Assembly (NCBI GenBank): GCA_002413305.1
Contig: DHWS01000097.1
Span: forward strand, 1 to 13,225
Reading direction: 5' to 3'
From: Actinobacteria bacterium UBA5176
GTDB lineage: Bacteria > Actinomycetota > UBA4738
DNA length: 13,225 bases
Shown here: positions 6,951 to 13,225 of the stretch, piece after piece
How positions within the stretch are numbered: position 1 is the first letter of the stretch
Layout: every line of letters starts with the position of its first letter
Made by a program: the position numbers and the translations under genes
Notes under the pieces: model-generated
What the model was told of the DNA's origin: nothing
Database searches by the model: none
The model's input: only the letters and a program-made list of their open reading frames with translations

Positions 6951-7096
6951 AAACGATCAGCATGACAGCCGGACGGCCGCTTGTTCGAGGGATAGGAGTC
7001 TGGCGGCCGTAACCGCAACGGTCCATCCGCTCTCGAAGGATTGCCGACCCGGCCGTTGGTCGGCCACGCGTTCTGAAGGGGAACCCGTCAAAGCCC

Positions 7097-7111
7097 GGGG
7101 AGTTCGTCCCC
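7097..7111 (-). terminator. Weak hairpin after the small membrane protein gene
   Basis: On the minus strand, 7 nt past the stop, GGGGA-CGAAC-TCCCC gives a 5-bp stem with 5-nt loop. No U-tract follows. Together with the repeats upstream of the cupin this suggests the two genes are separate units, but the stem is short. Confidence 0.25.
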
Positions 7112-7118
7112 AGACACC

Positions 7119-7322
7119 TCAGCCCTTCTTTCTGGCACCGGCGATCGCACCGATAGCTGGCGCCATCGCCAGCCAGAGCCCGATCGTTACCACCATCGAC
7201 GTGACGTAGCCGAATGGGCGGATGCCAACCTCGATATCGACCACGCCAGCGAAGATCATGAGCAGCCACGCGGCCAGGAAGAACAGGGGTCCCGCCGCTG
7301 CCAGTTTGAAGAAACTCTCCAT
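7119..7322 (-). CDS. Small two-helix membrane protein of unknown function
   Basis: A 67-residue hydrophobic protein starting MESFFKLAAAGPLFFLAAW. Two predicted transmembrane helices (about 8-29 and 37-62) flank a short polar loop DIEVGIRPFGYV, and the end is the basic tail ARKKG, predicting a cytoplasmic C-terminus. I do not recognise a family. Other in-frame ATGs at 7337 and 7376 would add 5 or 18 residues; 7322 starts nearest the hydrophobic region, with GGTGGGG as a modest SD. The hydrophobic pattern on the correct frame and the stop codon near a hairpin support it as a real gene. Confidence 0.6.
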   Translation of the reverse strand: MESFFKLAAAGPLFFLAAWLLMIFAGVVDIEVGIRPFGYVTSMVVTIGLWLAMAPAIGAIAGARKKG

Positions 7323-7654
7323 GCTGCACCCCACCATTCGTTCGACGCCCTCGTCCCCTCGGCTCCTGCCCGCCATCCGTGTGCAGTGTGCCTGGAGCGG
7401 ACACTCATCGAACCATACTCGCCGGTGCCCAGGGAGGCGCCATGGCCGGGTGACCCCGATCCGGCGGGACCTCGAGAAGGGGACGGGGGATCAGTACTCG
7501 AAGTCCGACCCGAACGCGCCGGTCCGGCGCGGGTGCGGTCTGGGGGCCAGAAGCACTCTTTGGTCGAGACGCTGACATGACTCGAAGGCATGCCCCGAGC
7601 AGACCAGGGACCCGATCGACCGCCACTCGTTCATGGCTCGGTCAGAGGCTAGCT
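7323..7654. other. Intergenic region, nothing recognised
   Basis: About 330 nt between the small membrane gene and the tRNA. All six frames contain short open stretches, but their products are Pro/Arg/Gly-rich and resemble no family. No clear promoter, hairpin terminator or repeat is seen. The tRNA reads toward this region, so its 3' trailer must end here. Confidence 0.5.
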
Positions 7655-7744
7655 TGGCGGAGGGACGGGGATTTGAACCCCGGAGACGGTTACCCGCCTA
7701 CACGCTCTCCAGGCGTGCCCCTTCGTCCACTCGGGCATCCCTCC
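7655..7744 (-). tRNA. tRNA-Ser(GGA), CCA encoded
   Basis: The minus strand folds as a class II (long variable arm) tRNA of 90 nt including CCA. Acceptor stem GGAGGGA pairs with TCCCTCC, discriminator G. D-stem CCC/GGG; anticodon stem CACGC/GCGTG with loop CTGGAGA, so the anticodon is GGA (plus-strand 7708-7710), reading UCC and UCU. The variable arm (GGCGG-GTAA-CCGTC) forms a stem, and the T-arm is CGGGG-TTCAAAT-CCCCG. The long arm and anticodon both identify serine. Confidence 0.97.
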
Positions 7745-7754
7745 GCGGGCGATT

Positions 7755-8300
7755 CTACGGGACGGGCGGGGCTGCCTCGGATCGCTGGACCAGCGCCCGG
7801 TTCCACCAGGCCGGGCGAACGCGCGCCTGCTCGCGCACCCACACGAAGTGGTGGCGGGCGCTGGGGCGCAGGGCGAACGCGGTCGCCACGCCCAGGAGCG
7901 CCGCGGCCAGGTCCCTGCGGCGCGTCTCCCGAACCAGCGCTCCGGCGGCGGACAGCCCCCAGGTCCAGATGATGGCGTTGTAGGCCGGCATCGCTTCGGG
8001 GCGGAGGCCTTCGGCTTCGTCCAGCAGGGGGATGCCGCGGTGCGCGCTCCAAGGCCAGAGCGTGAGGTGGAGCACCCCGCCCCCGAAGCTCATGCCGGCC
8101 GCGTAGGCCAGCGGCGGGTTCCACCGCTCGGACCCTCGCGCCGCCACGACGAACCAGGCAGGCATCGCGGTCCCCCACAGCACCGCCGCGCCCGTCATCC
8201 CGAGGTAGGGCTGGAACACCAGCCCGACCCCGCTGGCCAGCTCGAACGCGTGATGGACGGCAGCGGCCGCGCACGTCATCACGCTCCATGGCCGCTTCAC
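7755..8300 (-). CDS. Integral membrane protein of unknown function (about five helices)
   Basis: A 181-residue protein with hydrophobic segments at about 6-28, 33-55, 63-82, 105-124 and 130-146, then an Arg/Trp-rich C-terminal tail. Notable residues include HHAFE (16-20), GTAMPAWF (43-50), HLTLWPWSAHRGIPLLDEAEG (78-98) and NAIIWTWG (108-115). I do not recognise a family. The open frame extends upstream to 8897, but that part is antisense to the DUF2993 gene. GTG 8300 gives MKRPWSVMTCAAAAV, a natural basic-then-hydrophobic start; ATG 8279 is an alternative seven codons in. Its stop lies 10 nt before the tRNA-Ser on the same strand, so the tRNA may be processed from its transcript. It diverges from the DUF2993 gene across 64 nt. 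Confidence 0.65.
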   Translation of the reverse strand: MKRPWSVMTCAAAAVHHAFELASGVGLVFQPYLGMTGAAVLWGTAMPAWFVVAARGSERWNPPLAYAAGMSFGGGVLHLTLWPWSAHRGIPLLDEAEGLRPEAMPAYNAIIWTWGLSAAGALVRETRRRDLAAALLGVATAFALRPSARHHFVWVREQARVRPAWWNRALVQRSEAAPPVP

Positions 8301-8364
8301 ACTTTCGACCGTAGCGGGCGAGACTCCTTCATCGCGCGGAGCCGCCGCCGGGTACAGTCCTGCC

Positions 8365-9003
8365 GTGCGGAAGCTGATCGTCGCGCTGGTCGTCCTGGTC
8401 GGGCTGTTCATCGCCGCAGACTTCGGCGCGCGAGCGCTGGCCGAATCGTGGGTCAGCCGAGAGCTGGCGACCTCGCTGGACCTGTCCAAGAAGCCGGGTG
8501 TCTCGCTCGGCGGATTCCCGTTCATCCCGCACCTGGTGACGGGCGACGTGCCGTCGATCTCGGCCGACGCCAAGGACTTCTCGTCGAACGGGCTGGCGTT
8601 CGCCGACGTCAGCCTCACGCTCCACCGGGTGACGTTCTCGCCCGCGCAGCTGGCCCGTGGGAAGAAGACCACGATCAGCTTCCACGACGGCACCGGCACG
8701 GCGAGCCTGACCGGAGACGACGTCACGAAAGCGCTCCGGGCTCGTGGTGGCCCCTCCGGCATCACCGTCAAGCTCGACGGCGACCACGCGGTGATCGGCT
8801 CGGACCAGATCGGGCTGGGCATCGCCGTGACCATCTCGCTGGAAAGCAACACCCTGGTGCTGCAGCCGCGGGGATCCTCGATCGGTTCGTTCCACATCTC
8901 GCTCCCGACGATCGTGCCGGGGCTCTCCTACCGAGCAGTCCAGATCAAGGACTCCCTGGCGATCCTCTCCCTCGGCCTGACGCACGGGTCGATCGCCACC
9001 TGA
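8365..9003 (+). CDS. DUF2993/LmeA-type phospholipid-binding protein
   Basis: A 212-residue exported or membrane-anchored protein. The N-terminus MRKLIVALVVLVGLFIAAD is a signal peptide or uncleaved anchor. The body matches DUF2993: SWVSRELATSLDLSKKPGVSLGGFPFIPHLVTGDVPSISADAK, then alternating strands such as LTLHRVTFSPAQLARG and GLTHGSIAT at the end, typical of a TULIP-like lipid-binding fold. By family knowledge, mycobacterial LmeA binds phospholipids and supports mannan maturation in the periplasm; the same role here is an inference. It starts at GTG 8365 with no strong SD. Its TGA is 1 nt before the hydantoinase GTG, so the two are probably cotranscribed, though no functional link is obvious. 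Confidence 0.8.
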   Translation: MRKLIVALVVLVGLFIAADFGARALAESWVSRELATSLDLSKKPGVSLGGFPFIPHLVTGDVPSISADAKDFSSNGLAFADVSLTLHRVTFSPAQLARGKKTTISFHDGTGTASLTGDDVTKALRARGGPSGITVKLDGDHAVIGSDQIGLGIAVTISLESNTLVLQPRGSSIGSFHISLPTIVPGLSYRAVQIKDSLAILSLGLTHGSIAT

Positions 9004-9004
9004 C

Positions 9005-10420
9005 GTGGACGGCGCCACGCTCATCCGCGGGGGGACGGTGGTCGGCGACGGCGGCCCCCGCCAGGGCGACGTCCTGATCCACGCAGAACGCATCGCTGCC
9101 GTCGGGCCGAACCTGGAGGCGGCCGGGGCACGCGTCATCGAGGCCGGCGGCGCCTATGTGATCCCGGGCGGGATCGACGTCCACACGCACTTCGATCTCC
9201 CGGTCGGCCGGGTCCGGTCGGCCGACGACTTCGAGACCGGGACGCGCGCCGCGGCGTGCGGTGGGACGACGTGCGTGATCGATTTCGCCGGGGCCGGCCG
9301 CGAACCGCCGGACGAGGCACTGGTCGCATGGCACGAGAAGGCCCGGGGGCGATGTTCGATCGACTTCGGCTTCCACCTAACGGTGACCTCGCTCCCCGAT
9401 CAGCAGGACGAAGCCGAGCGTCTGTTCGCCTCGTTCGTCCGGCAGGGAGTGACCAGCGTGAAGCTGTACATGGCGTATCCCGAGCGGTTGATGGTCGACG
9501 ACGAAACGCTCGACCGGGCCATCACGGCCGGGGCGGCGACCGGGGTCCGGGTCTGCGTCCATGCCGAGGATGGGCCTGAGGTCGAACGCCGAGCGCGCGA
9601 GGCGCTCGAGGCAGGCGAACGCCGGCCGGCCACCATCCGGTGGACGCGTCCGCCGGACGTCGAGGCGGCGGCGATCCGGCGGGCCGCCGAGCTGGCCGGG
9701 CGAGCCGGCGAGGACGCCTCCGTCTACGTCGTCCACCTGTCGAGCGAGGCCGGCCTGGCCGCGGTCCGGGGATCGCGCGAGGCCGGGCTCCCCGTCCTGG
9801 CCGAGACCTGTCCCCAGTACCTCTTCCTGACCGGCGACAGTTTGGACGGTCCGGACGAGGAGGCGGCGTCGTTCGTCTGCGCGCCCCCGCTCCGCGCGAA
9901 CGCCGACCGCGCCGCGCTATGGAGCGGACTGGCGGACGGCGCGTTACAAGCGGTTTCCACCGATCACTGCCCGTTCACCCAGGCCGACCGCCACCGGGGG
10001 ACCCGGGCCAGGGAGGACGGCTGGCGCGACTTCACGGAGATCCCGGGCGGCCTCCCCGGGGTCGAGACCCGGCTGTCCCTCGTCTACCAGGGTGTGCGGG
10101 ACGGCAGGCTCTCCGTCGAGCGGTGGGTCGAAACCTGCAGCACCGGTCCGGCGAGGTTGTTCGGCCTGTCCCACGTCAAGGGGTCGCTCGCCCCGGGGCT
10201 CGACGCCGACGTGGTGGTGTTCGACCCGGAGGCGACGAAGCGGCTGGACGCCGGGGCGCTCCACATGCGGACCGATCACAGTCCCTACGAAGGGATGGAG
10301 ATCGCGGGGTGGCCGGCATGGACGCTGTCGCGGGGGCGCGTGGTGGCCCGGGACGGCGAGCCCGCCGACGAGGAAGAGCCCGGATGGGGCCGGTTCGTCC
10401 CGCGCACGCCGATCGGCTGA
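9005..10420 (+). CDS. Dihydropyrimidinase/hydantoinase-family cyclic amidohydrolase
   Basis: A 471-residue zinc-dependent amidohydrolase, the usual length for dihydropyrimidinases. Metal ligands are all present: H60 and H62 (DVHTHF), the carboxylated lysine K153 (SVKLYMAY), H186 (CVHAED), H244 (VVHLSS) and D320 (STDHCPF). Y158, five after K153, matches the substrate-binding Tyr of the family. AETCPQYLF, CAPPLR and the beta-sandwich tail (SLAPGLDADVVVFDP) also fit. Such enzymes open the ring of dihydrouracil, hydantoin or related cyclic amides in the cytoplasm. Two substrate-pocket positions differ from classical D-hydantoinases: CAPPLR for CSPPLR, and IPGGLPGVETR where those enzymes carry IPNGGPGVE-like residues. 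Specificity may therefore be nearer allantoinase or another cyclic imide. It begins at GTG 9005, 1 nt after the preceding stop, with no separate SD, and is convergent with the molybdenum hydroxylase operon, 25 nt away. Confidence 0.9.
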   Translation: MDGATLIRGGTVVGDGGPRQGDVLIHAERIAAVGPNLEAAGARVIEAGGAYVIPGGIDVHTHFDLPVGRVRSADDFETGTRAAACGGTTCVIDFAGAGREPPDEALVAWHEKARGRCSIDFGFHLTVTSLPDQQDEAERLFASFVRQGVTSVKLYMAYPERLMVDDETLDRAITAGAATGVRVCVHAEDGPEVERRAREALEAGERRPATIRWTRPPDVEAAAIRRAAELAGRAGEDASVYVVHLSSEAGLAAVRGSREAGLPVLAETCPQYLFLTGDSLDGPDEEAASFVCAPPLRANADRAALWSGLADGALQAVSTDHCPFTQADRHRGTRAREDGWRDFTEIPGGLPGVETRLSLVYQGVRDGRLSVERWVETCSTGPARLFGLSHVKGSLAPGLDADVVVFDPEATKRLDAGALHMRTDHSPYEGMEIAGWPAWTLSRGRVVARDGEPADEEEPGWGRFVPRTPIG

Positions 10421-10445
10421 GCTCTTCGCGCCGATCCTTGAGCGG

Positions 10446-12857
10446 CTATCCCTTGCCCTCGTACCGTTCGTGCTCCGCCTCGGACAGCTCGCTCTGGCCG
10501 AGCTCCGCACCGTGATACAGCGGCAGCGGATCGTTCCCCGGGACGTCGGGAACCGGCGGCCAGCCGTCCCGCGGCTCGTAGCGATGGACCAGGCCGACGA
10601 TGTCGTCCGGCTTGACCGGCGCCCGGTTCAGCTCCCGGCCGGTCGCGTCGCGCAGCGCCGCCACCACCGCGGCCGTGGACACGATCGTCCCGTGCTCGCC
10701 GACACCCTTCACCCCGTACGCCACGCCGGGCTCCGGCTCCTCGACGATCTCGGAGACCACGGGCGGCATGTCGAGGATGGTCGGCAGCAGGTAGTCGGTG
10801 AACGACGCGTTGCGGATGATCCCGTCCTTCAGCTGGATCTCCTCCAGCAGCGCCAGGCCGATCCCCTGCGCCGTCCCCCCTTCGACCTGTCCACGCACGC
10901 TCTGCGGGTTGATGGCCTTGCCCACGTCGACCGCCGCGGCGATCTGCAGAACGCGCACCAGCCCGAGCTCCTCGTCCACCTCGACCACGGCACGCTCCGC
11001 GGCGAACGCGAACTCGACGTGGACGTCGCCCTGGCCCTTGTCGTCCATCGGCGTGGTGGGCCGGTGATGGAAGGTGCGGCGTTCGGTGATCGGTTCGGCG
11101 AGGTGGTCCGAGATCGAACCGGCCGGCGAACCGTCCATCAGGACCTGTCCGTCCGCAACCGTGAGGTCGCCGGACACGCCGGACCCCTGGACCCGTTCGA
11201 ACAGCGCTTCCCGGACCGCCAGGCACGTCAGGTGCACGGCGCCACCGGCCATCAGCGTCAGGCGGGAGGCGGAGCTCGAACCTGCCGACCCGATCCCCAC
11301 GGTATCCGGCTGGCGGACGACGACCTCGTGCACGCCGAGCTCGGTCCGGACGATCTGCGCGGCGACCGTGTGCACCCCCTGGCCGACGTCCACCGCCGCG
11401 AAATGCACCTCCGCCACCGGGCCATCGGGACCTTTCGACAGGGTGATCTCCGCCTCCGTGGAGTCGTCGAAGCCTTCGCTGTACGCGATGTTCTTGTAGC
11501 CCACGGCGAACCCGACCCCGCGGCGGAGGCCCTCGCCGTGCGTCACGTTCCCGGCCCCGCCGGGGAGCGTCAAGGGATCGCGAGCACCGTCCGTCTCGGG
11601 CATCGGGATCGCCAGGCAGCGTTCGACCACCTCGCGGGCGGGGGCGCTCCCGTTCACGACCTGGCCGGTCGGCAGGACCGACCCATGGCCAACGATGTTC
11701 GCCAGGCGGAGCTCGATCGGATCCATCCCGAGCGCGGCGGCCAGCTTGTCCATCTGCGCCTCGTGGGCGAAACAGACCTGCGGGGCGCCGAACCCCCGCA
11801 TCGCCCCGCACGGCGGGTTGTTCGTGTAGACGGCGGTGCCGTCGAGCAACGCGTTCGGCACCTCGTACGGCCCTGCGGCGAACGTCGTGGCGTTCCCGAT
11901 CACGGCCGGCGAGGAAGAGGCGTACGCCCCGCCGTCGGCGATCAGCCGGGCGTGGATGTTCACCAGCTTCCCGTCCTTCGTCGCTCCGGTTCGAACCCAC
12001 ATCCGGAACGGATGCCGGTGGACGTGGCCGACGAACGACTCCTCCCGCCCGTACGTCATCTTCACCGGCTTGCCGGTACGCATGGCCAGCATGCACGCGT
12101 GGATCTGCATGCTGACGTCCTCGCGCGAACCGAACGCACCGCCCATCCCGGCCAGGTAGATCCGGACCTTCTCCTCCGGCAGGCGCAGGCACGGCGCGAT
12201 CTGCTGCCGGTCCACGTGGAGCCACTGCGTCGAGACGTAGAGGTCGATGCCGCCGTCGTCGGCCGGGATGGCCAGGCCGCCTTCCGGTCCGAGCGGGGCC
12301 TGGTCCTGCATGCCGGTCTCGTAGTACCCCTCCACCCACACCTCCGCCCCCGCGGACGGGTCGCCGTGCTCGATGTGGACGTGGCGGAGGACGTTGCCCC
12401 ACGGATGGAGCTGCGGAGCGTCGCCCCGAAGGGCGGCCTCCATGTCGACCAACGGAGGGAGCGCCTCGTACTCGACCTTCACCCGCGCCGCCGCCCGGCG
12501 GGCCTGTTCGGGATGTTCGGCGGCGACGATCGCCACCGGCTCACCGAAGTACCGGACCACGTCCGACGCCAGCACCGGCTGGTCGCTGAACTCGAGCCCG
12601 AACTCCTTCTTCCCGGGCACGTCGTCCTGCGTGAGCACCGCGTGCACGCCGGGACTGGCCACCGCTTCGGAGATGTCGATCGACAGAACGCGGGCGTACG
12701 CGAGCGGGCTTCGAACCGTCATGCCCCACAGCATGCCTTCGGCCCACAGGTCGGCGCCGTAGGCGAAGGCCCCCTTCACCTTCGGCACGCCGTCGATACG
12801 TCCGACCGACTCGCCGACGCCGCCTCGGAGCCGTTCGTCGACCCTCGTCGCGCTCAT
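10446..12857 (-). CDS. Xanthine dehydrogenase-family molybdopterin-binding (large) subunit
   Basis: An 803-residue molybdenum-cofactor subunit of a three-part molybdenum hydroxylase. The N-terminal part (about 18-135) is the aldehyde oxidase/xanthine dehydrogenase a/b hammerhead domain (GRIDGVPKVKGAFAYGADL). The Moco-binding portion carries GMQDQAPLGPEG (182-193), GGAFGSRE (239-246), GAMRGFGAPQ (351-360, R354) and the catalytic-Glu loop GVKGVGEHGT with E721. AAVDVGKAINPQSVRGQVEGG is the late pterin-contacting segment. It should hydroxylate a purine or other N-heterocycle in the cytoplasm, passing electrons through the [2Fe-2S] subunit to a FAD subunit probably outside the window. AMRGFG, rather than the AFRGFG of classical xanthine dehydrogenases, resembles PucD/XdhD-type subunits, so the exact substrate is open. 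ATG 12857 overlaps the upstream stop (ATGA), showing translational coupling. Large antisense open frames here are GC artefacts. Confidence 0.92.
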   Translation of the reverse strand: MSATRVDERLRGGVGESVGRIDGVPKVKGAFAYGADLWAEGMLWGMTVRSPLAYARVLSIDISEAVASPGVHAVLTQDDVPGKKEFGLEFSDQPVLASDVVRYFGEPVAIVAAEHPEQARRAAARVKVEYEALPPLVDMEAALRGDAPQLHPWGNVLRHVHIEHGDPSAGAEVWVEGYYETGMQDQAPLGPEGGLAIPADDGGIDLYVSTQWLHVDRQQIAPCLRLPEEKVRIYLAGMGGAFGSREDVSMQIHACMLAMRTGKPVKMTYGREESFVGHVHRHPFRMWVRTGATKDGKLVNIHARLIADGGAYASSSPAVIGNATTFAAGPYEVPNALLDGTAVYTNNPPCGAMRGFGAPQVCFAHEAQMDKLAAALGMDPIELRLANIVGHGSVLPTGQVVNGSAPAREVVERCLAIPMPETDGARDPLTLPGGAGNVTHGEGLRRGVGFAVGYKNIAYSEGFDDSTEAEITLSKGPDGPVAEVHFAAVDVGQGVHTVAAQIVRTELGVHEVVVRQPDTVGIGSAGSSSASRLTLMAGGAVHLTCLAVREALFERVQGSGVSGDLTVADGQVLMDGSPAGSISDHLAEPITERRTFHHRPTTPMDDKGQGDVHVEFAFAAERAVVEVDEELGLVRVLQIAAAVDVGKAINPQSVRGQVEGGTAQGIGLALLEEIQLKDGIIRNASFTDYLLPTILDMPPVVSEIVEEPEPGVAYGVKGVGEHGTIVSTAAVVAALRDATGRELNRAPVKPDDIVGLVHRYEPRDGWPPVPDVPGNDPLPLYHGAELGQSELSEAEHERYEGKG

Positions 12858-13225
12858 CGGGCCTCACTCCCGGCACCCCGGGCCGCGGCCAGTTCGACCG
12901 CGTCCAGGATCTTCTCGTACCCGGTACACCGGCAGATGTTGCCGGCCAGGGCCTCGCGAACCGTCGCCTCGGAGGGCTTCGGATCGCGGGCCAGCAGATC
13001 CGTGACCGCCACGATGAGGCCGGGCGTGCAGAACCCGCACTGCACCGCGCCGGCTTCGAGGAACGCCTCCTGGACGAGGCTCAGCCGGCCGTCCTCGGCC
13101 AGGCCTTCGACCGTGCGGACATCCCGGCCGTCGACCTGAGCCGCGAGCACCAGGCAGGCGCAGACGACCTCGCCGTCCAGCCAGACCGAACACGACCCGC
13201 ATTCGCCCTGCTCGCAGGCGTTCTT
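12854..13225 (-). CDS. [2Fe-2S]-binding subunit of molybdenum hydroxylase (5' end outside window)
   Basis: The C-terminal 123 residues of the small iron-sulfur subunit. The fragment opens inside the first, plant-ferredoxin-type cluster site: NACEQGECGSC with C4, C9, C12 and later C24 (VVCACL). The second, helical cluster domain carries CGFCTPG and CRCTGY, completing the C-x2-C and C-x-C pairs. Family members have about 160 residues, so about 40 N-terminal residues lie outside. Its stop overlaps the start of the molybdenum subunit by 4 nt. Electron relay between Moco and the FAD subunit is its known role. The FAD subunit is not within the window and probably lies further upstream on this strand. 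Confidence 0.95.
   Translation of the reverse strand, partial: KNACEQGECGSCSVWLDGEVVCACLVLAAQVDGRDVRTVEGLAEDGRLSLVQEAFLEAGAVQCGFCTPGLIVAVTDLLARDPKPSEATVREALAGNICRCTGYEKILDAVELAAARGAGSEAR

Noticed and set aside
7052..7066. GGCCG-TTGGT-CGGCC hairpin
   Set aside because: A 5-bp stem with no U-tract is expected by chance at this GC content.
7405..7626. 73-codon minus-strand ORF in the gap before the tRNA
   Set aside because: Pro/Arg-rich product without family resemblance or SD; overlaps other equally poor frames.
10285..12402. 705-codon open frame on the minus strand, and a 1015-codon open frame on plus at 10092-13139
   Set aside because: These are alternative frames of the molybdenum-subunit gene and hydantoinase gene; Arg/Gly/Pro-rich composition and lack of family motifs mark them as GC artefacts.

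Overview
The window is GC-rich throughout, uses many GTG starts and has strongly GC-biased third codon positions. It looks like a chromosomal piece from a deep-branching or uncultured Actinomycetota. This is inferred from gene content: double-zinc-ribbon adenylate cyclase/AAA proteins, a large AAA/TPR regulator with a typical actinobacterial C-terminal domain, a DUF2993/LmeA protein, and a xanthine-dehydrogenase operon next to a hydantoinase. No marker gene allows a firmer placement.

Layout. (1) 1-947, minus strand: 5' part of a class III nucleotide cyclase fused to an AAA ATPase, running off the left edge. (2) 1185-2048: two broken genes facing each other, the N-terminal ~195 residues of an aldo/keto reductase (plus) and the N-terminal ~75 residues of a UDP-glucuronate-decarboxylase-like epimerase (minus). 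Both stop at one shared point near 1824-1832, which is either a rearrangement scar or an assembly join. (3) 2426-2845: an unrecognised small membrane-anchored protein whose exposed half is four near-identical 19-residue repeats, followed by a perfect 14-bp-stem terminator. (4) 2960-6376: a 1138-residue AAA/TPR signalling regulator with an uncertain start. (5) 6496-7322, minus: a cupin and a two-helix membrane protein. (6) 7655-8300, minus: tRNA-Ser(GGA), 10 nt downstream of an unrecognised five-helix membrane protein. (7) 8365-10420, plus: a DUF2993 lipid-binding protein and a dihydropyrimidinase/hydantoinase, 1 nt apart. (8) 10446-13225, minus: the molybdenum subunit and the partial [2Fe-2S] subunit of a xanthine-dehydrogenase-family enzyme, overlapping by 4 nt.

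The right-hand half (from about 7655) is compact and operonic and reads as a nucleobase-catabolism neighbourhood: a molybdenum hydroxylase convergent with a cyclic-amidohydrolase. The left-hand half (about 950-7650) is looser, with broken genes, a repeat gene, long gaps and two related AAA signalling proteins, as expected of an accessory or rearranged region. The parts least explained by known families are the tandem-repeat surface protein, the terminator/start architecture between it and the AAA regulator, and the convergent double-truncation junction.
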